From: Phycisphaerae bacterium
Lineage (GTDB): Bacteria > Planctomycetota > Phycisphaerae > Phycisphaerales > UBA1924
Assembly: GCA_030432905.1 (NCBI GenBank)
Contig: JAUILU010000002.1
Location: 262,084-326,083 of the forward strand
DNA: 64,000 bases
Direction of reading: 5' to 3'
Part shown: piece by piece, positions 42,337 to 51,450 of the stretch
Numbering within the stretch: the first letter of the stretch is position 1
How the letters are laid out: each line of letters begins with the position of its first letter
The notes under the pieces: generated by a model
What the model saw: only the letters and a program-made list of their open reading frames with translations
The model's database searches: none
What the model was told of the DNA's origin: nothing
Position numbers and translations under genes: made by a program

Positions 42337-43140
42337 TCAGGATGGCATGCGGACGTAGAGCGGGATTTCGCCGAAATCTGAGAAACCGATGCGTTTGTAG
42401 ATCGGGTAACCAGCTTCGGATGACTGGAGCACGCCAACCCGGTAACCGAGTTTGTGCGCCATACGCAGCGGCTCCGCGGTGACGTGGGCGCCGAGTCCTT
42501 TGCCTCGCTCTTCGGGGAGCGTTGCCACGCCGTAGACACCGGCGACACCCTTGTTCAGATATATGAACGAAGTGCAGACGGGTGTGTCGCCCTTGAGAAC
42601 CCAGAAGTACTGGATTCTCGCGTCTTCCGCGTCGTCGCCCGAGATACCGCCCGAGAAGGCGGCCCCGAGACGCGGCGGCAACTCGTAGCCCCTTGCAAAG
42701 ACATCTCCCCACACATCGCGATGATCTTGGCTGCTGACCCTCTCAAACCGGTACCCGTCGGGGAGCGGGGTGGCGGGCAGCTTGTCGATCTCGACCGCCA
42801 TCGCGGGCATGCCGCCGGCACGCTCGAATCCGTGCGAGACAAGCGTCTGGTGCACATCGTCACCCAGGGGCCCGGCGAAGAACGCCGCCGCCGGCGCGTT
42901 GCAATGCAGCAAGGGCTCCATCGCCTTGGTGGTGTCCGGCGCGGTCGCGGGGTACGACATGCAGATGAAGTTGCCGAACGGGTGCGGCTCGCCCGTGACA
43001 AGGCGGATGTACTCGGGCTCGATCTCAACACCCGGCCCGGGCATGACAACGCGGAAGACCTGGTCGATGTGCTGGGTAATGAGCAAGCCGAAGTCGTCTT
43101 GGGTTGAATCGATCGAGGCGATCGGTGCGGTCTGGGGCAT
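42337..43140 (-). CDS. GNAT-family N-acetyltransferase
   Basis: 267 residues from ATG MPQTAPIASIDSTQ. The acetyl-CoA motif A is VATLPEERGKGLGAHVT, the R/Q-x2-G-x-G/A pattern of the GNAT fold, followed by the motif B-like GYRVGVLQSSEAGYPIYKRI. The N-terminal 130 residues are a second, weakly GNAT-like half, as in two-domain enzymes. Substrate unknown. A small membrane protein follows on the same strand. Confidence 0.85.
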   Translation of the reverse strand: MPQTAPIASIDSTQDDFGLLITQHIDQVFRVVMPGPGVEIEPEYIRLVTGEPHPFGNFICMSYPATAPDTTKAMEPLLHCNAPAAAFFAGPLGDDVHQTLVSHGFERAGGMPAMAVEIDKLPATPLPDGYRFERVSSQDHRDVWGDVFARGYELPPRLGAAFSGGISGDDAEDARIQYFWVLKGDTPVCTSFIYLNKGVAGVYGVATLPEERGKGLGAHVTAEPLRMAHKLGYRVGVLQSSEAGYPIYKRIGFSDFGEIPLYVRMPS

Positions 43141-43361
43141 CGTGCGACTCCGTGGGTGGTTTCACTTTGCTCACAACGAACGATGAGCCGGTACAAGATA
43201 CTGTGGTAGGGTAAAACATGGAGCGGGCGCGCAGATAAAAACCGCATACTCACGCACGTGACCATTGAGTCTGAATCCCTCCCAGCCAGAGTGCCGGCGA
43301 CCGTGGAACGAGTCACGCAGCCGAAATCCTATACTTCGCAAACAAGTTGAAAGGGCTACGC

Positions 43362-44195
43362 ATGGCTTACAGCAGCCGTATTCAGGCGTTCCGCGACTTA
43401 CACAGCTCGGGCTGCTTTGTGCTCCCGAATCCTTGGGACCGGGGCAGCGCCATCTTGCTCGCGTCGCTCGGGTTCAAGGCACTTGCCACGAGCAGCGCGG
43501 CCCTTGGCTTTGTGCGCGGTGTCACCGACTCGCCCACCTCGATAGGGCTCCAGCCGACGCTCGACAACATCGCAGAGATCGCCGGCGCGACCGACCTGCC
43601 GGTGAACGCTGACTTTCAGGCAGGGTTCGGCGCTTCGATTGACGAGGTTGCAGAGAACGTCCGCCGGTGCGTCGAGACGGGCGTCGCCGGGCTTTCGATC
43701 GAAGACGCGAGCGGTGACTCGGCGAGCCCGCTGTTCGACGCGGCCGAAGCGGTCAAGCGGGTGCGCGCAGCGCGCTCGGCGATCGACGCAACCGGCAGCG
43801 GCGTGATGCTCACGGCCCGGTGCGAGAGCTTCCTGGTCGGTCACCCGAACGCACTCGAAACCTCGCTCGAGCGAGTGCCCATGTTCGTCGAGGCGGGTGC
43901 GGACTGCGTCTACGTGCCGGGTCTTGAGACCGCGGATCAGGTCCGCCGGGTTATCGAGGCAGCCGCGCCGCTGCCGGTCAATGTGCTGGCGAGCGATCCG
44001 AGCTGGATGACCGTGCAGTCGCTGGCGGAACTCGGTGTCCGCCGGATCTCGGTCGGTTCTGCGCTTGCGCGTGCCGCGTGGGGCGCGCTGCGCCGCTCGG
44101 CACAGGACATCGCGGACACCGGCTCGTTCGAGAGTTTGAGCAGCGGCGAGTCGTTCTCGGCGCTGAACAGCCTGTTCGCCGACCACACGACGTAA
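43362..44195 (+). CDS. Isocitrate lyase/PEP mutase family protein
   Basis: 277 residues from ATG MAYSSRIQAFRDLHSSG, with AAAGGG nine bases upstream. It has the (beta/alpha)8 barrel pattern of the family: FVLPNPWDRGSAILLASL, TDLPVNADFQAGFG (Mg-binding Asp region) and VAGLSIEDASGD. It lacks the KKCGH catalytic loop of true isocitrate lyases, so it is more likely an oxaloacetate decarboxylase- or carboxyphosphonoenolpyruvate mutase-like enzyme. The precise reaction is unknown. A hairpin lies just beyond the stop. Confidence 0.83.
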   Translation: MAYSSRIQAFRDLHSSGCFVLPNPWDRGSAILLASLGFKALATSSAALGFVRGVTDSPTSIGLQPTLDNIAEIAGATDLPVNADFQAGFGASIDEVAENVRRCVETGVAGLSIEDASGDSASPLFDAAEAVKRVRAARSAIDATGSGVMLTARCESFLVGHPNALETSLERVPMFVEAGADCVYVPGLETADQVRRVIEAAAPLPVNVLASDPSWMTVQSLAELGVRRISVGSALARAAWGALRRSAQDIADTGSFESLSSGESFSALNSLFADHTT

Positions 44196-44196
44196 T

Positions 44197-44224
44197 CAAA
44201 AAAACCCCTCGCTCTCGCAAGGGG
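44197..44224 (-). terminator. Hairpin terminator after ATP sulfurylase gene
   Basis: CCCCT (44205-44209) and AGGGG (44220-44224) form a short GC stem with a 10-base loop, and on the minus strand the hairpin is followed by TTTTTTTGATT. It lies 30 bases beyond the sulfurylase stop. The convergent lyase-like gene ends next to it. Confidence 0.75.
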
Positions 44225-44253
44225 CTTCTGTGTGATGAACTGTTGAGATTAGA

Positions 44254-45426
44254 TCAGGCGTTGGTGGCCCACTCGATCAGGATGTCGGCGACCTCGGGGC
44301 GGGTGAACTCGCCGGGCGGGCGTTCGCCGTTGCCGAGCATCTCGCGGACCTTGGTGCCCGAGAGGAAGATCTGGTCGCCCTCGAGCTTGGGGAAGGTCTT
44401 GCCGGAGACCATGCCCTGTGCCTTCTTGCTGTAGGCGGCGTGCTCGAACTTGAGCGGCTCGATGCCGAGGTTGGCCTTGTCGAGATCGTTGAAGATCTCC
44501 TGCGCGTCGTAGGTGCCGTAGTAGCTGCCGACACCGGCGTGATCGCGGCCGACGATGAAGTGAGTGACGCCGTAGTTCTTGCGGACGAGCGCGTGGAGGA
44601 TGGCTTCACGCGGGCCGGCGTAGCGCATCGCCGCGGGCATGACGCTGAGCATGGTCGTCTCGGGGACGAAGTACTCGGCGATGAGCTTCTGGTAGCAGTT
44701 CATGCGGACGTTGGCGGGGATGTCGCCGGGCTTGGTCTCGCCCACGAGCGGGTGGATGAGGATGCCGTCGGTGATCTCCTGAGCACACTTGCAGAGGTAC
44801 TCGTGTGCGCGGTGGATCGGGTTGCGGGTCTGGAACGCGCTGACGGTTTTCCAGCCGCGCTTCTCGAACTCGGCGCGGGTCTCTGCCGGGGTGAGCCGGT
44901 AGTCGAGGAACGCTTCGGGGCCATCGGGGTCAACGCAGACGTTGACGACCTGGATCGGGCCGGCGAGGCAGGTGTCGCCCTCGGCCTTGACGGCTTCGGC
45001 GCCCGGGTGCTGGCCGTCGTCCTCGGCGCCGCCGAAGAAGATCTTGGCCTCGGCTTCGCGGTCGTGGTCGTAGACCTCTTCGATGGTCATGACAGCCTGG
45101 AGCGTGCCGTTGGGCGCGTAGAGCGCGACGCGGGAGCCGACCGCCGGAGCGTTGGCCTTGTCAACGCTGAGTGTGATGGGCAGGGGCCAGATGTTGCCGT
45201 CGGCGAGCTTCATGCCGCTGACGACGCCGTCGAAGTCGGCCTTGCCCATGAATCCGGTGAGCGGGCTGAAGGCGCCGATGCCGATCATCTCGGCGTCGCA
45301 CGACTGCTTGCTGGAGAGGTCGATGCGGGTCAGGCCCTCGGCTTCTTTGATGAGCGCGTCGCGTGCGGCTCCCTCGGCGACCTGGTTGACGAGCTTGCCG
45401 CCGTGCGGCTCGATGAGACCTGACAT
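44254..45426 (-). CDS. sat: Sulfate adenylyltransferase (ATP sulfurylase)
   Basis: 390 residues from ATG MSGLIEPHGGKLVNQVAEG, with GAGGAGAG upstream. The catalytic motif is QTRNPIHRAHEY (family QxRNPxHxxHE), followed by LLIHPLVGETKPGD-like sequence, then GRDHAGVGSYYG. It is the single-domain dimeric type (family about 390 residues), not the CysDN form and without a fused APS kinase. It forms APS from sulfate and ATP. The FEHAAYSKKAQGMVSGKTF and ISGTKVR-type end are intact. Divergent from a beta-helix gene 238 bases away. Confidence 0.95.
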   Translation of the reverse strand: MSGLIEPHGGKLVNQVAEGAARDALIKEAEGLTRIDLSSKQSCDAEMIGIGAFSPLTGFMGKADFDGVVSGMKLADGNIWPLPITLSVDKANAPAVGSRVALYAPNGTLQAVMTIEEVYDHDREAEAKIFFGGAEDDGQHPGAEAVKAEGDTCLAGPIQVVNVCVDPDGPEAFLDYRLTPAETRAEFEKRGWKTVSAFQTRNPIHRAHEYLCKCAQEITDGILIHPLVGETKPGDIPANVRMNCYQKLIAEYFVPETTMLSVMPAAMRYAGPREAILHALVRKNYGVTHFIVGRDHAGVGSYYGTYDAQEIFNDLDKANLGIEPLKFEHAAYSKKAQGMVSGKTFPKLEGDQIFLSGTKVREMLGNGERPPGEFTRPEVADILIEWATNA

Positions 45427-45664
45427 AGAGATGCTCTCCTCGGAAGTTTGCGGGCTGCCCCGTCGATCGGGGTCTGGTTGGTGCGGTTCAGGTCCAATGC
45501 AATTGGTCCTGAGAGGAAGGATAGGCGGGGGTGTTGGGTCAGGAGGGTCGATCGGTGCCGCCGAAACGGTTCTCGGATCTTGCCTTTGCTATTGCGATCG
45601 CGACTCTTGGTCCGCCTTTGACCTTCGGTTACAGTGGTCGCTCAAACTGATTTGGAGCCACACC

Positions 45665-47155
45665 ATGCGTCACCGTCTTGCCCTAGTTACTCTGCCGATC
45701 ATGCTGCTCGCCTCGTCCTCGTTTGGGCAGGCGACGATCAACGTGCCCGCCGACCAACCAACGATCCAGGACGGGATCAACGCTGCGGTCAGCGGCGATG
45801 AGGTCGTCGTGGCGCCTGGAACGTACAACGAGATCATCGATTTCGCCGGCAAGACGATTGCAGTGCGTTCATCTGGCGGAGCGGCGGTCACCACAATCAA
45901 TGCCGCCGGCGTGGCCGACTCCGGCGACGGGCTGCCGGTCGTGCGCTTCGACTCGGGCGAGGGCAGCGGCACGGTGCTCGAAGGATTCACCATCACAGGG
46001 GGCACGGGAGACACGTCCGTGTACGGTGTCCAGGTCGGCGGGGGCATCTTTGTCTACCAGGCCGACGTGGCGGTGCGAGACTGCATCATAGAGAACAATA
46101 CCATAAGCGGTGGCGGAGGCGGCGGGGTCTTCATCGATGAAGGATCGATCGCCCTCGACGGGTGCACGATCCGGCTGAACACCGCCAACCTCGGCATTGG
46201 CGGCGGTGTCTATGGCTTCCCGGGCGTCACTCTCATCATGACCGGATGCCATGTGAGCCAGAATACTGGGCTGACTCATGGCGGCATCGCCGTGGACGAT
46301 GACAGTGAGAACTCGAATATCACTCTCACTGATTCCGTCTTCGAAAGCAACCCCAGTGTCAACGGAAACACACCTATTCGGCTCAATTCCGTGGCCGGGG
46401 TGACAGTGATCGAGCGGTGCACTTTCCGCAACAACAGCGGCGTCGAGTTGTTTGGCAGCGGTGCTCCCCGCGTCACCGAGTCGTTCTTCATCAACAACAG
46501 CAGCATCGAGTTTGGCGGCGGTCTGCGCGTTCGTGGTTTGGATGGAACGCTCGTCGCCAACTGCGTGTTTGTCGGCAACAGCGCTTCGCTTGGAGGCGGT
46601 GCGCTATGGGTCACTACGACCGGGACGCCGGTGGTCAACTGCTCGTTCTGGGGCAACGACGCTCCGATCGGCTCGGCCGTTTTATCAAACACGATCGTTC
46701 CCATTGTGGTCGAAAACTGCATCTCGTGGAGCAACACGGGCGGCACACAATTCGACAGCAACGCCCCGGACGCGATCATCGTCAACAGCTCGATTGTCGA
46801 GGGTGGATGGACCGGGATGGGCACAGGCAACATCGATGCCGATCCGCTGTTCGTCAATGCCGCGGCGGGCGACCTGTCGCTCATGCCGGGATCTCCCGCG
46901 ATCGACGCCGGCAACACGCCGGTCATCGCAGCGGCGCTCGGCGACTCCGATGCCGTGGGCAACCCGCGCCTGACCGACGACGACGCCACGGCAGACACGG
47001 GCGTGCCGGCGTTCACTCTCACGATTGACCTTGGGGCATACGAGTTCCCCGTGCCAGAGATCCCCGATTGCCCAGCCGATCAGAACTTTGACGGCATGCT
47101 CAGCCCGACCGATTTCACCGCGTGGATCACGAACTACAACAACGGCTGCGACTGA
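45665..47155 (+). CDS. Secreted right-handed beta-helix protein with single-unit GC-type dockerin tail
   Basis: 496 residues from ATG MRHRLALVTLPIMLLASS, with TTGGAG upstream; the frame extends 500 bases farther back across the sulfurylase promoter, which is not used. The signal peptide ends SSFGQ. The body has beta-helix turns with a Pectin-lyase-like start (INVPADQPTIQDGINAAVSG) and repeats such as DCIIENNTISGGGGGGV and NCVFVGNSASLGGGALW. A choice-of-anchor Q-like end (LSLMPGSPAIDAGN, IDLGAYEF) precedes the one-unit tail (469-496) CPADQNFDGMLSPTDF to GCD, nearly identical to the tails of two beta-helix genes at 32-35 kb. Confidence 0.85.
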   Translation: MRHRLALVTLPIMLLASSSFGQATINVPADQPTIQDGINAAVSGDEVVVAPGTYNEIIDFAGKTIAVRSSGGAAVTTINAAGVADSGDGLPVVRFDSGEGSGTVLEGFTITGGTGDTSVYGVQVGGGIFVYQADVAVRDCIIENNTISGGGGGGVFIDEGSIALDGCTIRLNTANLGIGGGVYGFPGVTLIMTGCHVSQNTGLTHGGIAVDDDSENSNITLTDSVFESNPSVNGNTPIRLNSVAGVTVIERCTFRNNSGVELFGSGAPRVTESFFINNSSIEFGGGLRVRGLDGTLVANCVFVGNSASLGGGALWVTTTGTPVVNCSFWGNDAPIGSAVLSNTIVPIVVENCISWSNTGGTQFDSNAPDAIIVNSSIVEGGWTGMGTGNIDADPLFVNAAAGDLSLMPGSPAIDAGNTPVIAAALGDSDAVGNPRLTDDDATADTGVPAFTLTIDLGAYEFPVPEIPDCPADQNFDGMLSPTDFTAWITNYNNGCD

Positions 47156-47490
47156 TTTTCCGGATCAGGTCGTATCTCGTAGGACAGAGTGTACTTAGGC
47201 ATCGGCGGGGCTACTAGATCGGTGCGAAAGTTGCGGAGAATGTCGAATAGAGGGCCCACGCGATCGGTGAGACCGCAGGACTAATCGAGAGCTCGCCGGT
47301 TAGCTTCCTCTTTGTTCGCTGGGAGTAGACCAACAGGTTCATCCGAAAGGCCCGACACTAGTGGGCGCGTACCTGCAAGTGTGTAGGGAGCAGATGCTTC
47401 GGTTTGTCTGGAGCGATTTTTGTTCTGTCTGGCCATTTAGCCCATCAAAACGATTATATCAATGTCTCATCTTGCTCAGATCGTGAGCCG
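47156..47490. other. Intergenic region, AT-richer than surroundings
   Basis: About 335 bases without a supported gene. It has no hairpin terminator with a T run that I could find and is noticeably richer in A and T than the flanks. A degenerate dockerin-like remnant follows immediately. The region may be the decayed body of the gene that this remnant once ended, but no protein-like frame remains. Confidence 0.4.
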
Positions 47491-47544
47491 CACCCCTGCC
47501 AACTTCATCACCTTAGTCCCGGCTTCAACGCCGGCTGCGATTAG
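47491..47544 (+). pseudogene. Fossil of a GC-type dockerin tail
   Basis: The DNA from 47521, GGCTTCAACGCCGGCTGCGATTAG, reads GFNAGCD-stop, matching the last codons of functional dockerin tails. Upstream, CACCCCTGCCAACTTCATCACC aligns with the CTPTDFTAW part of intact tails if one base is deleted. In frame with the final codons the preceding sequence does not read as a tail, so the unit is frameshifted. No start codon or signal peptide is associated. The likeness was judged by eye over about 54 bases. Confidence 0.5.
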
Positions 47545-47702
47545 ACGAACTGATATCAAGGCAGTTGTGTGAGTCCCGGTGTCCTGACAGGATTTCTCAT
47601 TTGTTTATCGCGATTCAACCCGATGGGCCGGAACCCCGGTGGGGCATGAGCGTCATAGTTCCTGTCGCCCGCGTTCTGGGCGGCTCTCAGGGAGTCAGAG
47701 TG

Positions 47703-49964
47703 ATGCGAAACCGCACGGGCCATCTGTCGTTGTTTGTTGTTGCCAGTCGGCTGGCCGTGCTGGCGGCCTCGGCGGCGGGTGCTTGCGGGACGGCTGCTCA
47801 GGACAGGCGGTACGTCTGCGAGAGCAACGTCGTCGCCAGCTTCGGCGAAGGGCGGTACACAAGCATCGAGGTCCGCGGCTCCGTTGCTTATTGCATCTAT
47901 GACTTCCAGCAAGCCAAAAACGTTCAGGTGTTCGATGTGTCCAGCCCGCTTGGTGCCGAGCTAGTAAGCACGATCGACGTCGCAGCCGAGACAATCGTGT
48001 TCGATCAGGGTCGGCTCTACGCGCTGACCGAAACCGGCTTTGAGGTGTACGACATCGCGGACCCCTCGAGCCCGGTGTTCCAGGGCGCACTCGATGTTGA
48101 GATGTACGGTTTCGCGGCCGAGGGTGACCGCGTGTACATCACCAATCGCGATGTGATCCAGAACGAAGCGCTCCAGATCTACGACGTCTCCGATCCGTCG
48201 AGCATCCAACTCCTCGGCGAGTACACGCCAAATTTCGACTTTGTTTCATACTTGGTTGACGCGGTTGGCGATCTTGTTGTGCTCGGGACGCCGAGAAGCG
48301 AGTATCCGATGCATGTGATCGATGTCTCGAACCCGGCTGCGCCGGTGTCGCTCGGTGTGATCGACAGCGATACGAAGCGAAGAGAGTTTGTACTCGATGG
48401 CTCCATCCTGTACGCGAGTTACGCGGGGTTTGTTGACAGCTACAACCTAGCCGGTGGAGTGCCCGAGTTCATCGCAAGAATTGAAACCGATGACCTGTCG
48501 CCGAGTATCGGCGTGTTCGATGACTTTCTCTGCGTTGCGGACTATTTACGGCTTGAGTTCTGGGATGTGTCAAATCCTCTCGAGCCGGCTTTGGCTGGCG
48601 CGTTCGAGGCGCAGGAGTGGATCGATGTCTGTGATGTCGCGGGCGACCGGGCGGTTGTCGATGTCGTCAACACCGGCATCGGCGTGCTCGACCTCTCCGC
48701 TCTACCCGAGATCAGCCTGATCAGGATGGACGATGCGTTGTACCGCGCACGCAGCGTCGGTCTGCTCGGGGGCTACATCACAGCATCCGATGGCGATGGG
48801 ATGATGCTGATCGATCCCTTGCTCGACCCTCAGTTCCCGTTGCTTTCGGTAAGCAAGGAGGTCGCGTCGTTCGGCGACGTGTATCTGGACGCCGAGCTCG
48901 TCAACGGCTACCTGTACATAAGGAATGTCCAAGGCTCGGACGGGCTGACCGTTGTTGATGTGTCAGACCCGAATGAGCCCGTGTATGTCAGCGGCCTCGC
49001 CGGCGACTTTGCTGACTTTCGGCATGACGACGATCTGCTAGTCGCGAGATACAACACGTCCCGTCTCAGCGAGGGATTCTTCAATCTGTGCGACGTCTCG
49101 AATCCGGCCAACCCTGTCATGATCGACAAGCTGGAAACCGGCCGTATCAGGGCGTTCGACATCGACAACGATGTGCTGGCTGTATCTACCGGAAACCATG
49201 TTCCATATCAGCTTGAGCTGTACGACGTGTCAGACGCGAGCGCGCCGGTCCTTGCGGGTTCGTATCAGCACGAAGATGGGATCTACTTTGTAGTGCACGT
49301 CGCGGTAGGCAACGGGTTTGTCTATGCGCTGTTCAGCGATGACACCCTTGGCGTACTCGATGTCAGCGATCCATCAGCGCCGGTTGTCGTGTCAGCCGGC
49401 ACGACGTTCGAGATGCCGATTGAATCTGATAGCGTCAACAGCTTTGAGGTAATCGGCGAGACGATCTACGTAGTTGATGGGTTCGAGTTGTACCTAGTCG
49501 ACATCGCAGATCCCTCGGCCCCGGCTCTCTTGAGTCGCTATGAAGTTGAAGGCTCGATTGCGGGTCTGGACATCTCGGCCGACAAGGTTTGGATCGCGGA
49601 CGAGGTGTACGGGCTTGAGTTGCTGGATGTCTCAGATCCGACCATGCCAGAACGCATAACGCTCAGAACGTTCCCAGCGGTTGACTCGGTGAGTAACTTC
49701 ATGGCTGTGCAGTTTGATGCAACACACAATGTCGCGTATCTGTTGTCAGACAGTCATCTGCTCGCGGTTGATGTTTCTACCCCCTGCGAGCGTGAGTGCG
49801 CCGCAGACGTCAACGGCGACGGCAAGGTCACCGTGGACGACCTGAACTTCTGGGTCGATGCATTCAATAACAACTCCCCCGAGTGTGACCAGAACGGCGA
49901 CGGCGACTGCACGCCGACCGATTTCACCGCTTGGATCACAAACTTCAACCTCGGCTGCGACTAA
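47703..49964 (+). CDS. Secreted LVIVD-repeat protein with GC-type dockerin tail
   Basis: 753 residues from ATG MRNRTGHLSLFVVASRLAVL, with GGGAG upstream; the frame extends further back without signals. A signal peptide ends in GTAAQ. The body repeats an LVIVD-type pattern, for example NVQVFDVSSPLGAELVSTID, ALQIYDVSDPSSIQLLGEYT and LTVVDVSDPNEPVYVSGLAG. It is a paralogue in domain layout of the gene at 37167-39269. The tail (699-753) has CAADVNGDGKVTVDDL and CDQNGDGDCTPTDF, ending GCD; the first unit departs from consensus. Probably a surface-exposed propeller with unknown ligand. Confidence 0.85.
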   Translation: MRNRTGHLSLFVVASRLAVLAASAAGACGTAAQDRRYVCESNVVASFGEGRYTSIEVRGSVAYCIYDFQQAKNVQVFDVSSPLGAELVSTIDVAAETIVFDQGRLYALTETGFEVYDIADPSSPVFQGALDVEMYGFAAEGDRVYITNRDVIQNEALQIYDVSDPSSIQLLGEYTPNFDFVSYLVDAVGDLVVLGTPRSEYPMHVIDVSNPAAPVSLGVIDSDTKRREFVLDGSILYASYAGFVDSYNLAGGVPEFIARIETDDLSPSIGVFDDFLCVADYLRLEFWDVSNPLEPALAGAFEAQEWIDVCDVAGDRAVVDVVNTGIGVLDLSALPEISLIRMDDALYRARSVGLLGGYITASDGDGMMLIDPLLDPQFPLLSVSKEVASFGDVYLDAELVNGYLYIRNVQGSDGLTVVDVSDPNEPVYVSGLAGDFADFRHDDDLLVARYNTSRLSEGFFNLCDVSNPANPVMIDKLETGRIRAFDIDNDVLAVSTGNHVPYQLELYDVSDASAPVLAGSYQHEDGIYFVVHVAVGNGFVYALFSDDTLGVLDVSDPSAPVVVSAGTTFEMPIESDSVNSFEVIGETIYVVDGFELYLVDIADPSAPALLSRYEVEGSIAGLDISADKVWIADEVYGLELLDVSDPTMPERITLRTFPAVDSVSNFMAVQFDATHNVAYLLSDSHLLAVDVSTPCERECAADVNGDGKVTVDDLNFWVDAFNNNSPECDQNGDGDCTPTDFTAWITNFNLGCD

Positions 49965-50076
49965 GGCCGTGAATAACAACGATCATGAGAGATTCCAGAT
50001 TTGATCGCATAGCTCGAACACCGTGGCAAACGAGTCGTATGTCTCTAGTGTCTCGGGGTATTTGGGAGTCTGGAAT

Positions 50077-51450
50077 ATGCTGCTGAAACTGGCTCTATTA
50101 GCGGCGCTCGCCTCGGTGTGGAATGTGTCGCATGTCCGGGCAGAAGAGCTCCGTGTACCCGAAGATTACAGAACGATTGCCGATGCAATAGTTGCGGCAA
50201 AGGGCGGCGACGTAATCCAGCTCGGAGAGGGGGTTTACTATGGGTCGGTTGAGCTTCCGCGTGTTGACATCGCGATTCGTGGCGCGGGTATGGATCTGAC
50301 CACGATTGTTCCTTTGTACGATCCGCACAATTCGGGCATTGATAACGTAGTCGTTTGGGATGGCCGTGCTGCGGGCACGCCGGTCATACTCAATGGGCCG
50401 AACTTGTCCGATCTGACAATCTCTGGCTATGAAGGAGGCGATCGGGACTCGCGATACAGTTGGCAGGAACCGATCGACGTAAGAGGACCGGGCGGTGGAT
50501 CATTTAGAATCGAACGGGTTCGTTTCTATAACCATGACAACCCACACGGAGATGGATCGCTCGTCGACAATTTCAGTAGATTAGAAGTACGCGACTGTGT
50601 CTTCGAGGACGTGACATTTGAAGGCGGCGCACTGCTGTTGGGTGATATATCCCAGGTAGAGATTTATGGGTGCCGGTTTATACGCTGCGGCGGCTATGGT
50701 GCTCCGCTCAGCATGCTTAGATGCCAGGCTGCGGTTATCCAGAATTGTGTATTCATGGCCACACCTTCGATGTGGGATCACTCGCCGAGGCCAACCATAA
50801 GTCTCGTCGGCGAGCAGGCGCTCATACGAAACTGCAGCTTTGGAGCAACCGGCCCCGACCGCACCAACCCAATCGGGAGATCGCTACAACTCTCGCTCTC
50901 GGTCGATCAGGCTTGGGTGCAGAACTGCGCGTTCGATTCAGACACGCCGATCGGCGGCGCGGGCGCAATCTTTGTCAATTGCGTGGGGCTCGGGTTACCA
51001 ACCGGAAATGGGAACGTTCTTTCTGATCCGGGCTGGAGAGACGCGGGGCACCCCGGTGCTGACGGAGTGTGGCGGACCGAGGACGACTATGTAGGTGATC
51101 TTACGCCGGCGCACCATTCGCCACTAGTCGACGGTGTTGATGGCACCAGCGCTGATCTCTTTGCAACCGATGCGAACGGGAATCCAAGACTGATCGACGC
51201 CTACAAAGCCTCGAACCGAGGCGCCGGACTGTATCCGTATCTGGATATCGGCGCTATAGAATTCCAAAATGGCCAGCTCCCCTGCCTGGCCGATGTGAAC
51301 CACGACGGAGTGCTCGGCCCTACCGACTTCTCGGCGTGGATTGGTGCGTTCAACGCGAGCGCGTCTGAGTGCGACCAGAACGGCGACGGCGACTGCACGC
51401 CGACCGACTTCACCGCTTGGATCACGAACTTCAACCTCGGCTGCGACTAA
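50077..51450 (+). CDS. Secreted beta-helix-like protein with GC-type dockerin tail
   Basis: 457 residues from ATG MLLKLALLAALASVWN (GGGAG upstream); the frame begins 18 codons earlier. Signal peptide ends VRAEE. The body begins LRVPEDYRTIADAIVAAKGG, a pectin-lyase-like beta-helix start, and continues with turns such as VEIYGCRFIRCGGYGAPLSM. A closing part (SPLVDGVDGTS, YLDIGAIEF) is close to the choice-of-anchor Q pattern. Two-unit tail at 403-457: CLADVNHDGVLGPTDF and CDQNGDGDCTPTDF, ending GCD. Its stop codon overlaps the stop of the convergent AraC gene by several bases. Confidence 0.83.
   Translation: MLLKLALLAALASVWNVSHVRAEELRVPEDYRTIADAIVAAKGGDVIQLGEGVYYGSVELPRVDIAIRGAGMDLTTIVPLYDPHNSGIDNVVVWDGRAAGTPVILNGPNLSDLTISGYEGGDRDSRYSWQEPIDVRGPGGGSFRIERVRFYNHDNPHGDGSLVDNFSRLEVRDCVFEDVTFEGGALLLGDISQVEIYGCRFIRCGGYGAPLSMLRCQAAVIQNCVFMATPSMWDHSPRPTISLVGEQALIRNCSFGATGPDRTNPIGRSLQLSLSVDQAWVQNCAFDSDTPIGGAGAIFVNCVGLGLPTGNGNVLSDPGWRDAGHPGADGVWRTEDDYVGDLTPAHHSPLVDGVDGTSADLFATDANGNPRLIDAYKASNRGAGLYPYLDIGAIEFQNGQLPCLADVNHDGVLGPTDFSAWIGAFNASASECDQNGDGDCTPTDFTAWITNFNLGCD

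Noticed and set aside
51447-51450. Overlapping stop codons as a special control element
   Set aside because: The overlap of a few bases between the convergent beta-helix and AraC-type genes is common in compact genomes and has no further structure.
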